Assembly: GCA_003344405.1 (NCBI GenBank)
Contig: NOWV01000023.1
Coordinates: 310,001-374,000, forward strand
Direction of reading: 5' to 3'
Length of the DNA stretch: 64,000 nucleotides
From: Trichoplax sp. H2
Taxonomy: Eukaryota > Placozoa > Uniplacotomia > Trichoplacea
This document shows, one piece after another, positions 1-11,022 of the stretch. The position numbers were made by a program, and so were the translations under genes. How positions within the stretch are numbered: position 1 is the stretch's first letter; the number at the start of each line of letters is the position of its first letter. The notes beneath the pieces are model-generated. The model had not been told where the DNA came from. It made no database searches and worked only from the letters and a program-made list of their open reading frames with translations.

Positions 1-1060
1 GTGCTTGGAAAGTGGGTCCGGTATGGTCCGGTCCGGTACGGTACGGGACAGTTGATTGACTGTAGCAGTGGGGGTGGTAAGCTTCTCTTCGACAGTCGTT
101 CGTGGTACTATACTGTATTGACAATACTCTAGTACTGTACAGTATGGACTCCTCAACCACCCCACTAGACAAAATTAACCAACTACCAGGACTTACTCCA
201 TGTTTTTTTAAGTTCTTCTAGTAATCCATGCAACTACCTACTTTTGGTGAATTGGGAGTGATGAAGCAGTTTCTGATAATACTATAGGCTATAGTATTCT
301 GTGCATAGTTTGAGTTTTTACTGTCGGTATCCTGCAGCCACTGCCAGATTCCACCCTATTAACTCCACCATGGACTACTAGAAGAAGACCTGCTGTAGGT
401 CGCCCTGGACTAGACAGACGGACCGTTCTTACTCAAGCAGGCCGTCAAGATCCCAAAATGACCACTTACAGCGGTATGGATCTTCCATGCTTGTTTTCTA
501 AATCACTGGTACTCATTGAAATTGCGTCTATGATCTGTTTTCAAGCAGCATTTTATAACAGATAATAAGATTCAATGGAATATTCCTTGATAACCAAACT
601 ATCAGTCAAAATTCAAAAATCGACTGTCTTTCTATTAATAGTACTGGCCTAACCAAGCGTTTGATACAATATTTGAAGGAGATGAGGTGGGAAATGTCTA
701 TCCGTCCGAAGGAGTGATCCGTCGACAGTAACGTCTTCTTCTAGTCATCCATGATGGTTAGCGTTAACTTCGTGGACATTATAGGATTATCGCAGCAAAC
801 TACAATAGAGATTCATGTCTGCATCTGTTCATAGACAGTAGTGTAGTAATGTAGAACTTACATACTTTACTGTATATTATAATAGTGAATGTACGCTTTT
901 CCTGCAGCCAATAACTGCCAGATTCCTCCAGTCGTCCATCTTACTGGAGCGTACAATTGTATCCTGTACACTAGAGTGGACTAGGAAGGGGAAATGAATG
1001 AATTCGAGAATGATGGAGTATCCACGGCCATGGCATCTACAACAACAGGACACTCTTAAT
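1..1060. other. Non-coding DNA upstream of the 275-bp array
   Basis: No coding exon is recognisable on either strand. The first 60 bases carry short GGTCC/GGTAC iterations. Copies of a motif resembling TTCTTCTAGTAATCCATG occur near 213 and 731, with its reverse complement near 368. These are simple dispersed motifs; no gene is supported. Confidence 0.5.
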
Positions 1061-2135
1061 CAAGTACACTTTGCACAACGACTACTTAAACAAGGAAAGA
1101 GGGACATCAAACTGTCCTTCGCTATACTGGAAATGGGCAATCTGAGTACTTTTTACTAGTAATATCATATCGAGTGAGATGACCACCTGGCCACTCTGAT
1201 GTTTTCTCCAACAGTATAGGATAAATGCTGTGGGATTATGACTACGTGTTTATTCGTGTTTTGCCACTTTCTTCTTTCCTCTGCATAGAAGAGCATTGTG
1301 TGTAAGACAGCCATATACAGTATACAGTCGACTACTCAAAGAAGGAAAGAGGGACATCAAACTGTCCTTTGCCATACTGGAAATGGGCAATCTGACTACT
1401 TTTGCTAGTAATATATCATATCGAGTGAGATGACCACTTAGCCAACCCCTATGGGGCGTGTAGATCAAGACTAGCCTTCAGGATCAAACCTTTTCTCCTA
1501 GAGGTAGAATGCCGTGGGATTATGACTACAGACTAGGTATCCATTCGTGTTTTGCCGCTTTTTGTAAGACAGCCATATACAATATACAGTCCACTAGGCA
1601 GTCGACTACTCAAAAAAGGAAAGAGGGACATCAAACTGCCCTTTGCCATACTGGAAATGGGCAATCTGACTACTTTTGCTAGTAATATATCATATCGAGT
1701 GAGATGACCACCTAGCCACCCCTATGATCAAAACCTTTTCTCCTAGAGGTAGAATGCCGTGGGATTATGACTACAGACTAGGCATCCATTCGTATTTTGC
1801 CACTTTCTTCTTTTCCTCTCTGCATAGAAGAACATTATGTAAGACAGCCATATACATTATACAGTCCACTAGGCAGTCGACTACTCAAAAAAGGAAAGAG
1901 GGACATCAAACTGCCCTTTGCCATACTGGAAATGGGCAATCTGACTACTTTTGCTAGTAATATATCATATCGAGTGAGATGACCACCTAGCCACCCCTAT
2001 GATCAAACCTTTTCTCCTAGAGGTAGAATGCCGTGGGATTATGACTACAGACTAGGCATCCATTCGTATTTTGCCACTTTCTTCTTTTCCTCTGCATAGA
2101 AGAACATTATGTAAGACAGCCATATATATAACAGT
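1060..2135. repeat. Tandem repeat, ~275-bp unit, about four copies
   Basis: The block beginning GGAAAGAGGGACATC recurs at about 1094, 1344, 1618 and 1893, with spacings of about 250, 274 and 275 bases. Each unit then runs through a shared segment (GGAAATGGGCAATCTG, then CGAGTGAGATGACCACC, then ATGCCGTGGGATTATGAC). The third and fourth copies are nearly identical; the first is shorter and more diverged. Small open frames here repeat with the unit and are not genes. The array ends about 280 bp before the UAP1 start codon, so it lies in its 5' flank. Confidence 0.9.
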
Positions 2136-2416
2136 CCACAAGGCAGTAGCCGAGGTGAGCATGAGTTGGAGTGTTGATGGCTAGGCCCGATGAAGACTGC
2201 TCTAGACGACCCTACTGTATACTGACGCAAGACAGTGAAAGCGTGATAGGCTAGTTGGTGAAACAGTCCAACCGGGACAGTTTATAGACAGTATCCAATC
2301 GATGACTGATATCATCGCCTGTGGTCGTAGTGATGCCTAAGCGATACGCCTAGCAACACCCTTGGGCTGGACAAACCGACGCCAATCATTTCTCTTCCAT
2401 CACTCAAGCAGCAGCC
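2136..2416 (+). promoter_or_regulatory. Probable UAP1 proximal promoter / 5' UTR
   Basis: About 280 bp separate the 275-bp tandem array from the UAP1 start codon. The sequence looks unique and is less AT-rich than the introns. No TATA box or known element was identified; the promoter role is inferred only from position. Confidence 0.35.
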
Positions 2417-5400
2417 ATGACCGACGAATTAAAGACTCGCTTATATCATAAATTGAAAGCCTATCATCAGGAGAATTTACTACAATATTGGGATGAGTTA
2501 GATCAAACTCAACGCCAATTACTAGCTGATGATATCGATAGCTTGGATTTGCAATATGTAACGCAATCATTTGAAAAGGTGATGCAAACCGGTCAAAGCC
2601 ATTCGCAAAAGAAGGATGATCATATCTTGCCACTCCCAGAAGATGTTTATTGTACATTGCCTAATGTCGATAGCCATCGCCAAGATTGGCAAACATTAGG
2701 GTTAAATCTAATCGCAGATAATAAAGTGGCTGTCATTTTATTAGCTGGTGGTCAAGGTACACGACTAGGTGTTGATTACCCTAAAGGGATGTACTGTGTT
2801 GGCTTACCTTCCGGCAAATCTTTATATCAGATTCAAGGCGAGAGAATGTTTCGATTGCAACAATTAGCCCAAGAGCGAACAGGCAAAAAAGGCACTATAC
2901 CGTGGTAAGTTGGTTCATTTTTTTGGGGGGGGGGGAACCATTTTACCCTATCTTATTCCTCTCTCCATTGACTTGGAATCACCAACTATTTGGATATTAT
3001 TAAATAACCCATTGAAGAATGGCATGAAGCGTAAAGCGATTGCTTGACTTGAATAATAACATTAATTTCATCATCCTCTTACCGATAGAAAACCATCTCT
3101 ACCTTCAGCTCACATCATTTCTTGTTATGCGGACGATAGTAATAATTTTTCTATTTTTCTTTCAATGAATTTAAAGATTGCAGACGATTGACTTACGCTT
3201 AACATGTATGATCTATTCTTAATGGACTATCAAACAGTATCTACATAGGAGGTTATTGTAGGATAACCTTGATGCAATACTGTAGGTCGATGTTATCAAG
3301 AAAGGATGACCAATGTTCGACAGTTCTATATCGAATGAATGGCTAGACATGGCATCTTTTTTGGCACAATCAGAATTCAAATCTGCACGATAGACTATTA
3401 TTATCAGTAACAGTATCTATCTTGCAAGATAGATATTGCGTTGGTAATGAGACAGTCTACATGGTCAGATCAAATCCAGCACTCTTTTAGAGGAACGTTT
3501 ACAAACCCTCAATGTAATCGGAGTCATGGGCTACTAGTCCCAAATTCTCTTCTAGTAGTCCATGACATTTTCTCAATATTACAATTGGATTAATTAATTT
3601 TATACAGTATTTTCAAATTGTCCAAAATCAAGTCTCCTCATGATATGTACAGTATTGCTGTGATTATTTGCTTGGCTTATATAAACACCTTCTTCATTTC
3701 AGTTATCGCTACTTGGCAGTGATAGAGATGTCGAGGCTTATCATACTGTATTTGCAAGTATTTGCTTTGGATGGCAGATAATGTTTCTTTCTCATTTTAC
3801 TCCAAATTACATTAAATTTATTCTTTTATCTTCAACTGTACATACTCTTTCTTCATATTATTTTCAATAATTTATTAATTACTGATATAATTTTAGCCGA
3901 AGAAAAGTGTTTTCTGTAAATAATAATATTAAATTGTGCGGGTTCAGCTAGTACAAGGGCTTCCAAGAGAATTTTCTCGGACAGTTCGACTACTATATAA
4001 AATCCCCAGGGACGGTGAGGTAAAACTCTTTTTACTGTAACTCTTTACCAGTTGCTAGTAGATGGATAAATCAGCTAATACAATATCGATCAACTTCACT
4101 CGGTCAATAACTTTATCACTTCTCATCCTACTTCATATTACTTTGGAGTTGTTAGCTTTTAAAACATACTTCTTGTAGAGCTATAATGCATTCAATTTCT
4201 ATCTCTACTCACTTTGTTCAATTTGGTAGACCGAAAATTAAATCGACACATGTGTTGGTCAATTTCTAAATACAGTAGATAAAGTACACAAATGGACATA
4301 AAGTGATGTACATGCTTTAAAGAATGAATACGTAACATAAACAGCTCAATTAGTAGTACAATATGACGATAGAATAGTTGCAAAATTCAAGTAGCCAAAT
4401 TCAAACTGTCTACCTTATGTCATGCGATAGAGTTAGATTGGATTGACATCTACTTTATCATCCAATTATTGAATCTCCACTGCATTATGGATAGTCTCAA
4501 AGCTGTCGTCATCGTCATCGAGTGCCAGTTACAAAGTGTGATAATTGCCATCAATCATTGATTCTAGACAGCATAATTTCGTAGCGATTTCTTAACATGG
4601 GATGCAACAGCTGGTGCAGTCTTGTACATTTCTAACTTTTATTGGACTCACCATTTTTAGACATTTTTTCCAATGAATAATTGACTCGCGTGCGTAGACA
4701 ACAAGGCTATCCCTTACACACACACATCACCAATCTTTCCTATGATTTACCCTGATGTATACTTCAACACCAGCAATAATATATATATACTCGTACACGT
4801 ATCGAGAATTAATATCGCAATTTTGACATTGTTAGCGGAAATGATTCTCATTCAGTGTCCATTAGCGTAGGAAATTTCTTCTTTATTTTGTGCGGATTGA
4901 TATCCAGTTGCTATCGCAAGTAATAAAAACTTATCACATTACAGTAATTCGGCTAATTTCGATCATACAGTCACAATCTCTTAAAATTATGTACAGAAGT
5001 AGCGAACTCCATTGATAAATAATGTGGCCAATGAAATGAAATGGATTGCGTAGTAGCTAGTATGTTTTATGAACATGAATTACTTTAGTATCTTTCTAAG
5101 CCTCTATAATAGTATGATTAGTTTCTCTATGTTTGTCAAAAGCTTACTCTACTGTACATCTTAATAAGTTAATTGGCGAAACCAAGGTGAACATTTTGTA
5201 TTGTTTACACAATCAACTGAATTAGAGCATTCTTCATTTTACTTTAGTGTATACTATGCAGACGATCACAATGGAGTTTCTAACCTATTCATTGAGCTCA
5301 CTTCATACTTTGTTGTAGCAATTAGTTTAATTTCCTTATACTTTATGTTAAAATTTCAAATAGGAAGTTTCATTCAGTTGTTGTACAGAAAAATGGATCG

Positions 5401-7683
5401 TCAATTTATGGATGATACGTTTACTCTATGTTATCATACCATCATAATTGGATGGAGTAATGATCTTGGGATAACTTTATGTTCATATCGTCTCGATGAT
5501 CATGATTAACGAATCTTTTGCCTTACGATGACTTTATGATGTCAAGAAGGCACTCAATGTCGGCTTTTAATGAATTCCTTGAAATGGATAAAAAGCTTAC
5601 ATCCGAGTTTTTATAAAATAGACAATATTTGCTCTTGAAGCATTCAATTCTACCGTTATCGATTCTACTGGTTGTATGCATTTTTAAGCATAAATAGTAT
5701 GTAGATCAGTATCAATAGTGATGAATTATCGTAACTGTCCTTTAAATATCAACGCTATCGATATTAATGCTCATGATCGTATTTCTTCAAGGTATATCAT
5801 GACTAGTCAGCATACTAAGCAACAAACTAGAAATTACTTTGAAAAGCACAAATTCTTCGGCTTAAACGAGAAAGATATCATGTTCTTTGAACAAAGTACT
5901 TTACCATGTTTCGATTTTGACGGCAAAATTATTTTGGCTGCTCCGGATAAGATTGCTCGCGCTCCTAATGGAAATGGAGGCCTTTACAGTGCACTATCGA
6001 ATTGTGGTATTTTAAAGGATATGCAGGATCGAGGAATTGCTCATATTCAAGCCTATTGCGTGGATAATATTTTAATTAAAATGGTGGATCCTGTCTTTAC
6101 TGGCTACTGTGCTAGTAAGAATGCTGATTGTGGAGCCAAGGTACGCGTGACTGAAACTGACATCATAAATGTTTTTATTTTACATCCTACCGCATGCAAA
6201 TGTTCCATTTTTATCATATCATAGGTTGTAAGGAAAGTGGATGCCAGTGAATCTGTTGGTTTGGTATGTTTATGTGACGGCACGTATCAGGTACACTAAA
6301 TACCTAAAAAGTTGAGTGTTCTAGACTGTTGTTAGGGGTAAGGTTATAATTTCTTAACCGTTAAGAATTCATTTGAGATATAGGTTATTGAATACAGTGA
6401 AATTTCAAAGGAAATGACAGAAAAACGAAACAAGAATGGCGAATTGATGTTTAATGCAGCCAATATTTGTAATCATTATTTTAGTTACGATTTCTTATCT
6501 CAAACTGTTAGGTTAGTATGAGCATTTACAAAACGCATTGATAATTCCCCCCCCCCCAAACAAGAATGTAATTATATTGTCCATCCTCTTGATAATACAC
6601 ACTATTTATCGATCACTAAATTTATTTATAGCGCTAGAGAAAATGAACTACCACATCATATGGCAAGAAAGAAAATTCCTTATGTCAATGAATCAGGCCA
6701 AACGTATGAATTCATTATGTTATACTAGGATATAATGGATTTAATAATACCATGGGAATATATTAAATAGGATAAACTTTCCTTTCATTGATACACGTAT
6801 TATAATTATACTTCCATGGTATAGAGTTAAACCTGAGACCCCGAATGGGATTAAGATGGAGAAATTTGTTTTTGACGTCTTTTTATTTTCTAAGTTAGTA
6901 TTTATTATGGAAATAAAAAATGGAGCTATAACGTTTTGAAAGTTATACTTACAATTTATAATCGATATACAGTATAGGGCTAACCATTTGAATACGATAT
7001 ATCATTTGCATTAATCTTATAGAAATTTTGCGGTAATGGAAGTCAAACGAGAGGATGAATTTTCTCCATTGAAAAATAAATGTGGAACAGGAAGAGATTG
7101 TCCAGAAACTGCTAAGGCTGCTCTTGGCAAATTACACGGACGTTATATTCTTGAGGCTGGGGGTAAATTTGCTACAAAGGATGGAAAAGAAATTTCGGAT
7201 ACTTCTAGGTACAGTATTTTGACTCTTGCTCGTTAAATTCGAAATTGACAATATTAGAGCTCTAATATAATTAAACTTGAATTCCTCTTTGTAAGTGTAT
7301 CGTAGATGATTAGGCATTGTAGTAACTATGCGTACGCTATCGTTTCTGTAAGTTCTATCATTATAATGTTTCATTTGAAATTATATTTTTAAATATAGCT
7401 TGAAAGATGTAGTAGACTTTGAATGTGAAGTATCTCCCAACCTGTCTTTTGCTGGAGAAGTAAGATGAGTTGCTAATAAAAGTAGTAGATGGAGTCATTA
7501 GTTACTATTGTATTACCTTCTCTTAAATAACAACATTATCAACTTGTGTACATTATTGGCCATATTCATCAGATGACATTCAATAATTGTCTTTCTTTGT
7601 AATTTGAACAGAATTTGAGCGAACTTGTTGGGGGAAAAGTCTTAGATTTTCCTGTTTATCTAAAAGCTGAGTGCGACAAATGA
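2417..7683 (+). CDS. UAP1: UDP-N-acetylhexosamine pyrophosphorylase (UAP1), 9 exons
   Basis: Makes UDP-GlcNAc (or UDP-GalNAc) from UTP and the hexosamine 1-phosphate, the last step of the hexosamine pathway, in the cytosol. Exons: 2417-2904, 5792-6140, 6225-6290, 6384-6511, 6632-6703, 6825-6893, 7023-7208, 7399-7459, 7612-7683; 1491 nt, 496 aa, close to the human ~520. All junctions are GT-AG and phases agree. The uridylyltransferase signature [10 protein letters not shown] is at residues 109-118 followed by PKGMY; IIPWYIMTS-like sequence ([13 protein letters not shown]) spans the exon 1/2 junction. [22 protein letters not shown]-like (NADCGAK), [11 protein letters not shown] and [10 protein letters not shown] blocks follow in the family order. 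One oddity: residue 127 is Cys where human UAP1 has Asp (MYCVGLPS versus MYDVGLPS). The C-terminal tail after FAGE is short and diverged. The start is the only ATG giving the conserved N-terminal helix. Confidence 0.96.
2905..5791 (+). other. UAP1 intron 1 (2.9 kb)
   Basis: Long first intron, with all other UAP1 introns under 200 bp. Begins GTAAGT and ends TTCAAG. It holds a G-homopolymer near 2926, an imperfect hairpin at 3523-3566, a CA run near 4715 and a TA run near 4780. Small open frames (for example 4192-4383 and 5201-5509) show no recognisable protein and no matching splice context. No nested gene seen. Confidence 0.8.
3523..3566. repeat. Inverted repeat (15-bp arms, one mismatch)
   Basis: Arms GTCATGGGCTACTAG (3523-3537) and CTAGTAGTCCATGAC (3552-3566) are reverse complements at 14 of 15 positions with a 14-base spacer. 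The arm matches the CTAGTARTCCATG motif scattered through the first 10 kb. Lies inside UAP1 intron 1. Confidence 0.8.
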
Positions 7684-8939
7684 AGCAATCCATGTCATTT
7701 ATTACTAACTGGATTCTGGTTGTTACCATAGTTGACAAACTTTACTGGGACGTTGTCATAATTGGCATATACTTATACCTAAAAAGTTCGTTTTGAGAGC
7801 TTTAATAATGTTACGCAAATTCATTAACCATAACCAAATTTTTAGATTCATCTATGTATTTGCTATGAATATTTTTGCATATGAGGACGTTCAGATAGTA
7901 CACAGTATGTCCAATTAAAACAATCCTATTGTATTCTCTCTTATTTTGATTCTAGGATACAGTTGTAGGCTAGTCTTTATGAATATAATAAAATTTTGAG
8001 TATCTGAGATGCAAACTACCAATTAATCCACTGTTGATTTAGAATTTCTTAATCGTTCACAGTAATTAATTAAACAAATACAACATAAGCAAGAAATAAA
8101 ATAAAAAATTGAACTGTTAGATGATTGTACTTTGATATAGATTAGTATTCAAAAATCTCTAGAGCTAGGATTAAGAAATCAACGATATATAATATCTTGT
8201 GTAACTTGGAATACTTGCAAAAACTACTACATTACTCTACTTGATAATAATTTATTTACCAATGTAATCTACGAACTGTAAGTTACAATATCCAGTTCGT
8301 AAATTAATATATACTGTACGCATTTGCAATATTATCATGGGTATTATTGTGTGCAAACTATTCTGATCGCTGATTCCTGACTTTAATTGACATACGGATT
8401 CATTATCGTAATTGACTTTTGGCATACGATACGGATAAAATAACGTTACTAATAAGTAGATACGCATATATAAATACCTAGTAGATAAATGACTGCATTG
8501 ATGGGCATGGACATGTCCATAATGGTACAAGAATTGACGAAATTAAGCTACTTTTGAGCTATAATTTGGAACATTAACTTGTAGCATGCATAGGGCAGGA
8601 TATGTTAAAATTATTCCAATTGCGTCAAGGCAAGATTAATGAATATGGCGTTTAGAGCGAAATATAGCAATTTTGATTCATGGATCATCGATAATTAATT
8701 GTTACATGGGATCATTTCTAATTCTTGTTGCTATGTGCGTAGTCTGACGGAGTGACATTTCCTATCATACCCATATTACTGATGAATCTTTTGTAGGGTG
8801 CAATCATAAACTGCTAGATCAATGTCTATATATTGAAACAGATTTATTGAAAGAGCCGTACAACATTTATTTCGGAATCCGAATAGTGTATAATCACATT
8901 AGCTATTAGACACAAGCTAAAATTCTTCGATCGTAGTGT
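7684..8939. other. Intergenic, UAP1 to RPL12 (convergent)
   Basis: AT-rich, with no coding exon recognised on either strand. It receives the 3' ends of two convergent genes. An AATAAA lies near 7987, about 300 bases after the UAP1 stop, and could be a poly(A) signal, but this is weak evidence in such AT-rich DNA. The open frame at 8252-8530 (-) resembles no known protein. Confidence 0.5.
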
Positions 8940-10245
8940 TTATTCCTGATAAAGGTAATAAAAAAGCGAATTAATACGACAATTGCTGTATACCAGTAGT
9001 CAAGTAACAGAATTTCATTTATATATGAAAGTGGGAGGTAGTCATACAAGTTGAGGAAATCAACTCAGAGCAATACTTACTTCAGGAATGGCTATAGAAC
9101 CATCGTTAATTCCGTCAATGACATCATGAGGATGTTGTTGCTCAACTGTACAACCAAGAGACTGAGCAGTCCCAAGGATTTCCTTAACGGTACCTTCTAG
9201 TTTTCGTGCCATGGATCTTGGTCTCATAGTACGAGCGATATCGATTATCTGATCTAACGGTACGTTGCCAGTATGTAGGACTGCGAATAAAAGCATCATG
9301 TTAATGATTTTAGCTTATCATTTTGTAAGTTGAATACTGGTATTACATGCGAGAGATTGTGTTTCTATCTAGAGCATAGAAAGGTGCCTATTTATGTTGA
9401 GTAAATACTAACTATTTTTTTGCTTCTTTCTGTCTCTTGGTGGTTCTTTCAGAGCTTTAATTACTAGTGATGAAGCACTAGGAACTACATCAATTTTGGC
9501 TTGTCTGTTCTGGATAGTTAATCGAACAGTGATACGCAAACCTTTCCAATCCTGGGTAGATTTGGCAATATCGTCACCAACTTTTTTGGGCGACTATCAT
9601 GGGTAAGAAAAATTCAATGTTAGAAGTAGCAACGCTCAATTGTAGATATCAATCAAGAACTACATTGCATTGATGGAGAATGTAGTAGCTAGGTCATGGA
9701 CTACTTTGTTTCTGTTTGGTTATCCATATTGAATTGTATATTTATTTGACTTTGATAGCATTCTATCCCATTCTAACAAGCATGTTGACGACAATATAAG
9801 TAGCACTATTGTCAATTTTAATCTTTTCCTACGGATATCAAAGAACCTACCAATCCAAGTGGACCTAATTTAGGTGCCAAAGAGGAGGTAGCACCAACTT
9901 CACCACCGGTAACGCGAATGTGAACTAATGATAGAAATAATCATCGCAAGGGTTATTAACAACTTATTCATAAAATATATCATGAACATTATCCTACAAT
10001 CGTGGAGCAAGACAATTAGCAATCTATCTTTCATGTCATTATCGAGATTAGATCATGATCCAATTCAAGTACTGCATATCAATGTCGTCGATCATGTAGG
10101 GGTACGCTACCATCAGCCATAACCGATGGCGATGAAAGAGTGAATCAAGTCCAATCTATCGAGGGTTTTGCTTCAAAAAGATAAGATTAAGATTGTATCA
10201 TGACTAACCTATCTTAACTTCGTTAGGATCGAGTTTTGGAGGCAT
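8940..10245 (-). CDS. RPL12: 60S ribosomal protein L12 (uL11), 5 exons
   Basis: Component of the large-subunit GTPase-associated stalk base, binding 28S rRNA; cytoplasmic ribosome. Exons in transcript order: 10245-10209, 9924-9851, 9593-9413, 9280-9081, and a proposed 6-nt terminal exon 8945-8940 (Glu-stop). The first four give 492 nt, 164 codons; human L12 is 165 aa. It starts [11 protein letters not shown], continues [63 protein letters not shown], and [12 protein letters not shown] followed by [11 protein letters not shown], all in family order. All four main junctions are GT-AG. The 3' end is the uncertain part: exon 4 ends on a strong GTAAGT donor after ...AIPE, and the first acceptor with a good pyrimidine tract adds Glu then TAA, for 165 aa. 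Reading through the donor would instead add VSIALS. Divergent from SCNM1. Confidence 0.95.
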
Positions 10246-11022
10246 TTTGATGTGATGGATTGCTATGGATGGAAGTGTGGATGAGCCAATTAATCACAGA
10301 CCCTACCAAGATGGATGCACTACCAGCCAGGGTAAAAAGGAGGAATTGCCGCATGCCATGCAGTTTACATAGAATTGGCTGGAGGTTAGTTTGCGCAAGC
10401 TCAGTACGAATGAGTTCTGTTGTACAGTGTACAGTACAGTAAAGTACAGTACAAAATATTGTACTGAACACTGTGCACTGTACACCTGCACTGCAGTGGT
10501 CTCATGGATGGTGAGACCACTATATGGCTGCTATCCATCTAGTGATTGATGTATTTGAAAGTTTATAGTGGTTTTTGACTAGCATGTTCTTTTTGAGCAT
10601 TTTGAACAGTCGGCTGTTGTGTAGTAGAAGTTCAATTATATCATATTCCGCTCTGTAAACCTCGAATTTTCTTTATCTCATTAAAATACTGAGGAGAATC
10701 TCAGTGTATACACTATACAGTACAGTACAGTATGTCACCTTCACCCTAAGCCTAACCACTATACTGTATAGTACAGTACAGTACACTAAGCTGTTTGTCT
10801 GAAATTGACTCTCGGATTCTCAGACGGATGGACGCTACCAATGAAAATGTGAGTTACAGTACGAAATACAGTACATCGGTAAGATGCACTGTACGCTTTG
10901 TCCATTGATTTCACCGTGTAGACAAGGAAACGATCCGGTCAAAGCTTGGATGCCATCGGCCGCTAGATTGACATCGAATTTAAGCGCCAGTAATCCTCGA
11001 GAATAGTAAATAAATAAGTAGA
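10246..11022. promoter_or_regulatory. Shared divergent promoter region, RPL12 / SCNM1
   Basis: Only 777 bp separate the RPL12 start codon (-) from the SCNM1 start codon (+), so both promoters must lie here or within 5' introns. The spacer is dense in GTAC-centred repeats: TACAGTACAGTA-type clusters at about 10426-10475, 10710-10733 and 10760-10795, with weaker copies near 10856-10875. A perfect 10-bp-arm inverted repeat lies at 10495-10504 / 10512-10521. The open frames at 10223-10491 on both strands are shadows of this repetitive DNA. Function is inferred from position only. Confidence 0.5.
10495..10521. repeat. Perfect inverted repeat, 10-bp arms
   Basis: AGTGGTCTCA at 10495-10504 and TGAGACCACT at 10512-10521 are exact reverse complements with a 7-base spacer (TGGATGG). 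It lies between RPL12 and SCNM1, about 250 bases upstream of the RPL12 start codon. It could be a protein-binding palindrome or chance; the sequence cannot decide. Confidence 0.75.

Noticed and set aside
5201-5509. 102-codon open frame in UAP1 intron 1
   Set aside because: Chance hydrophobic frame in AT-rich intron; UAP1 protein is contiguous across exons 1 and 2 without it.
10223-10491. Three open frames around 10223-10491 on both strands
   Set aside because: They overlap the RPL12 first exon and the GTAC-rich repetitive spacer and contain no conserved protein.
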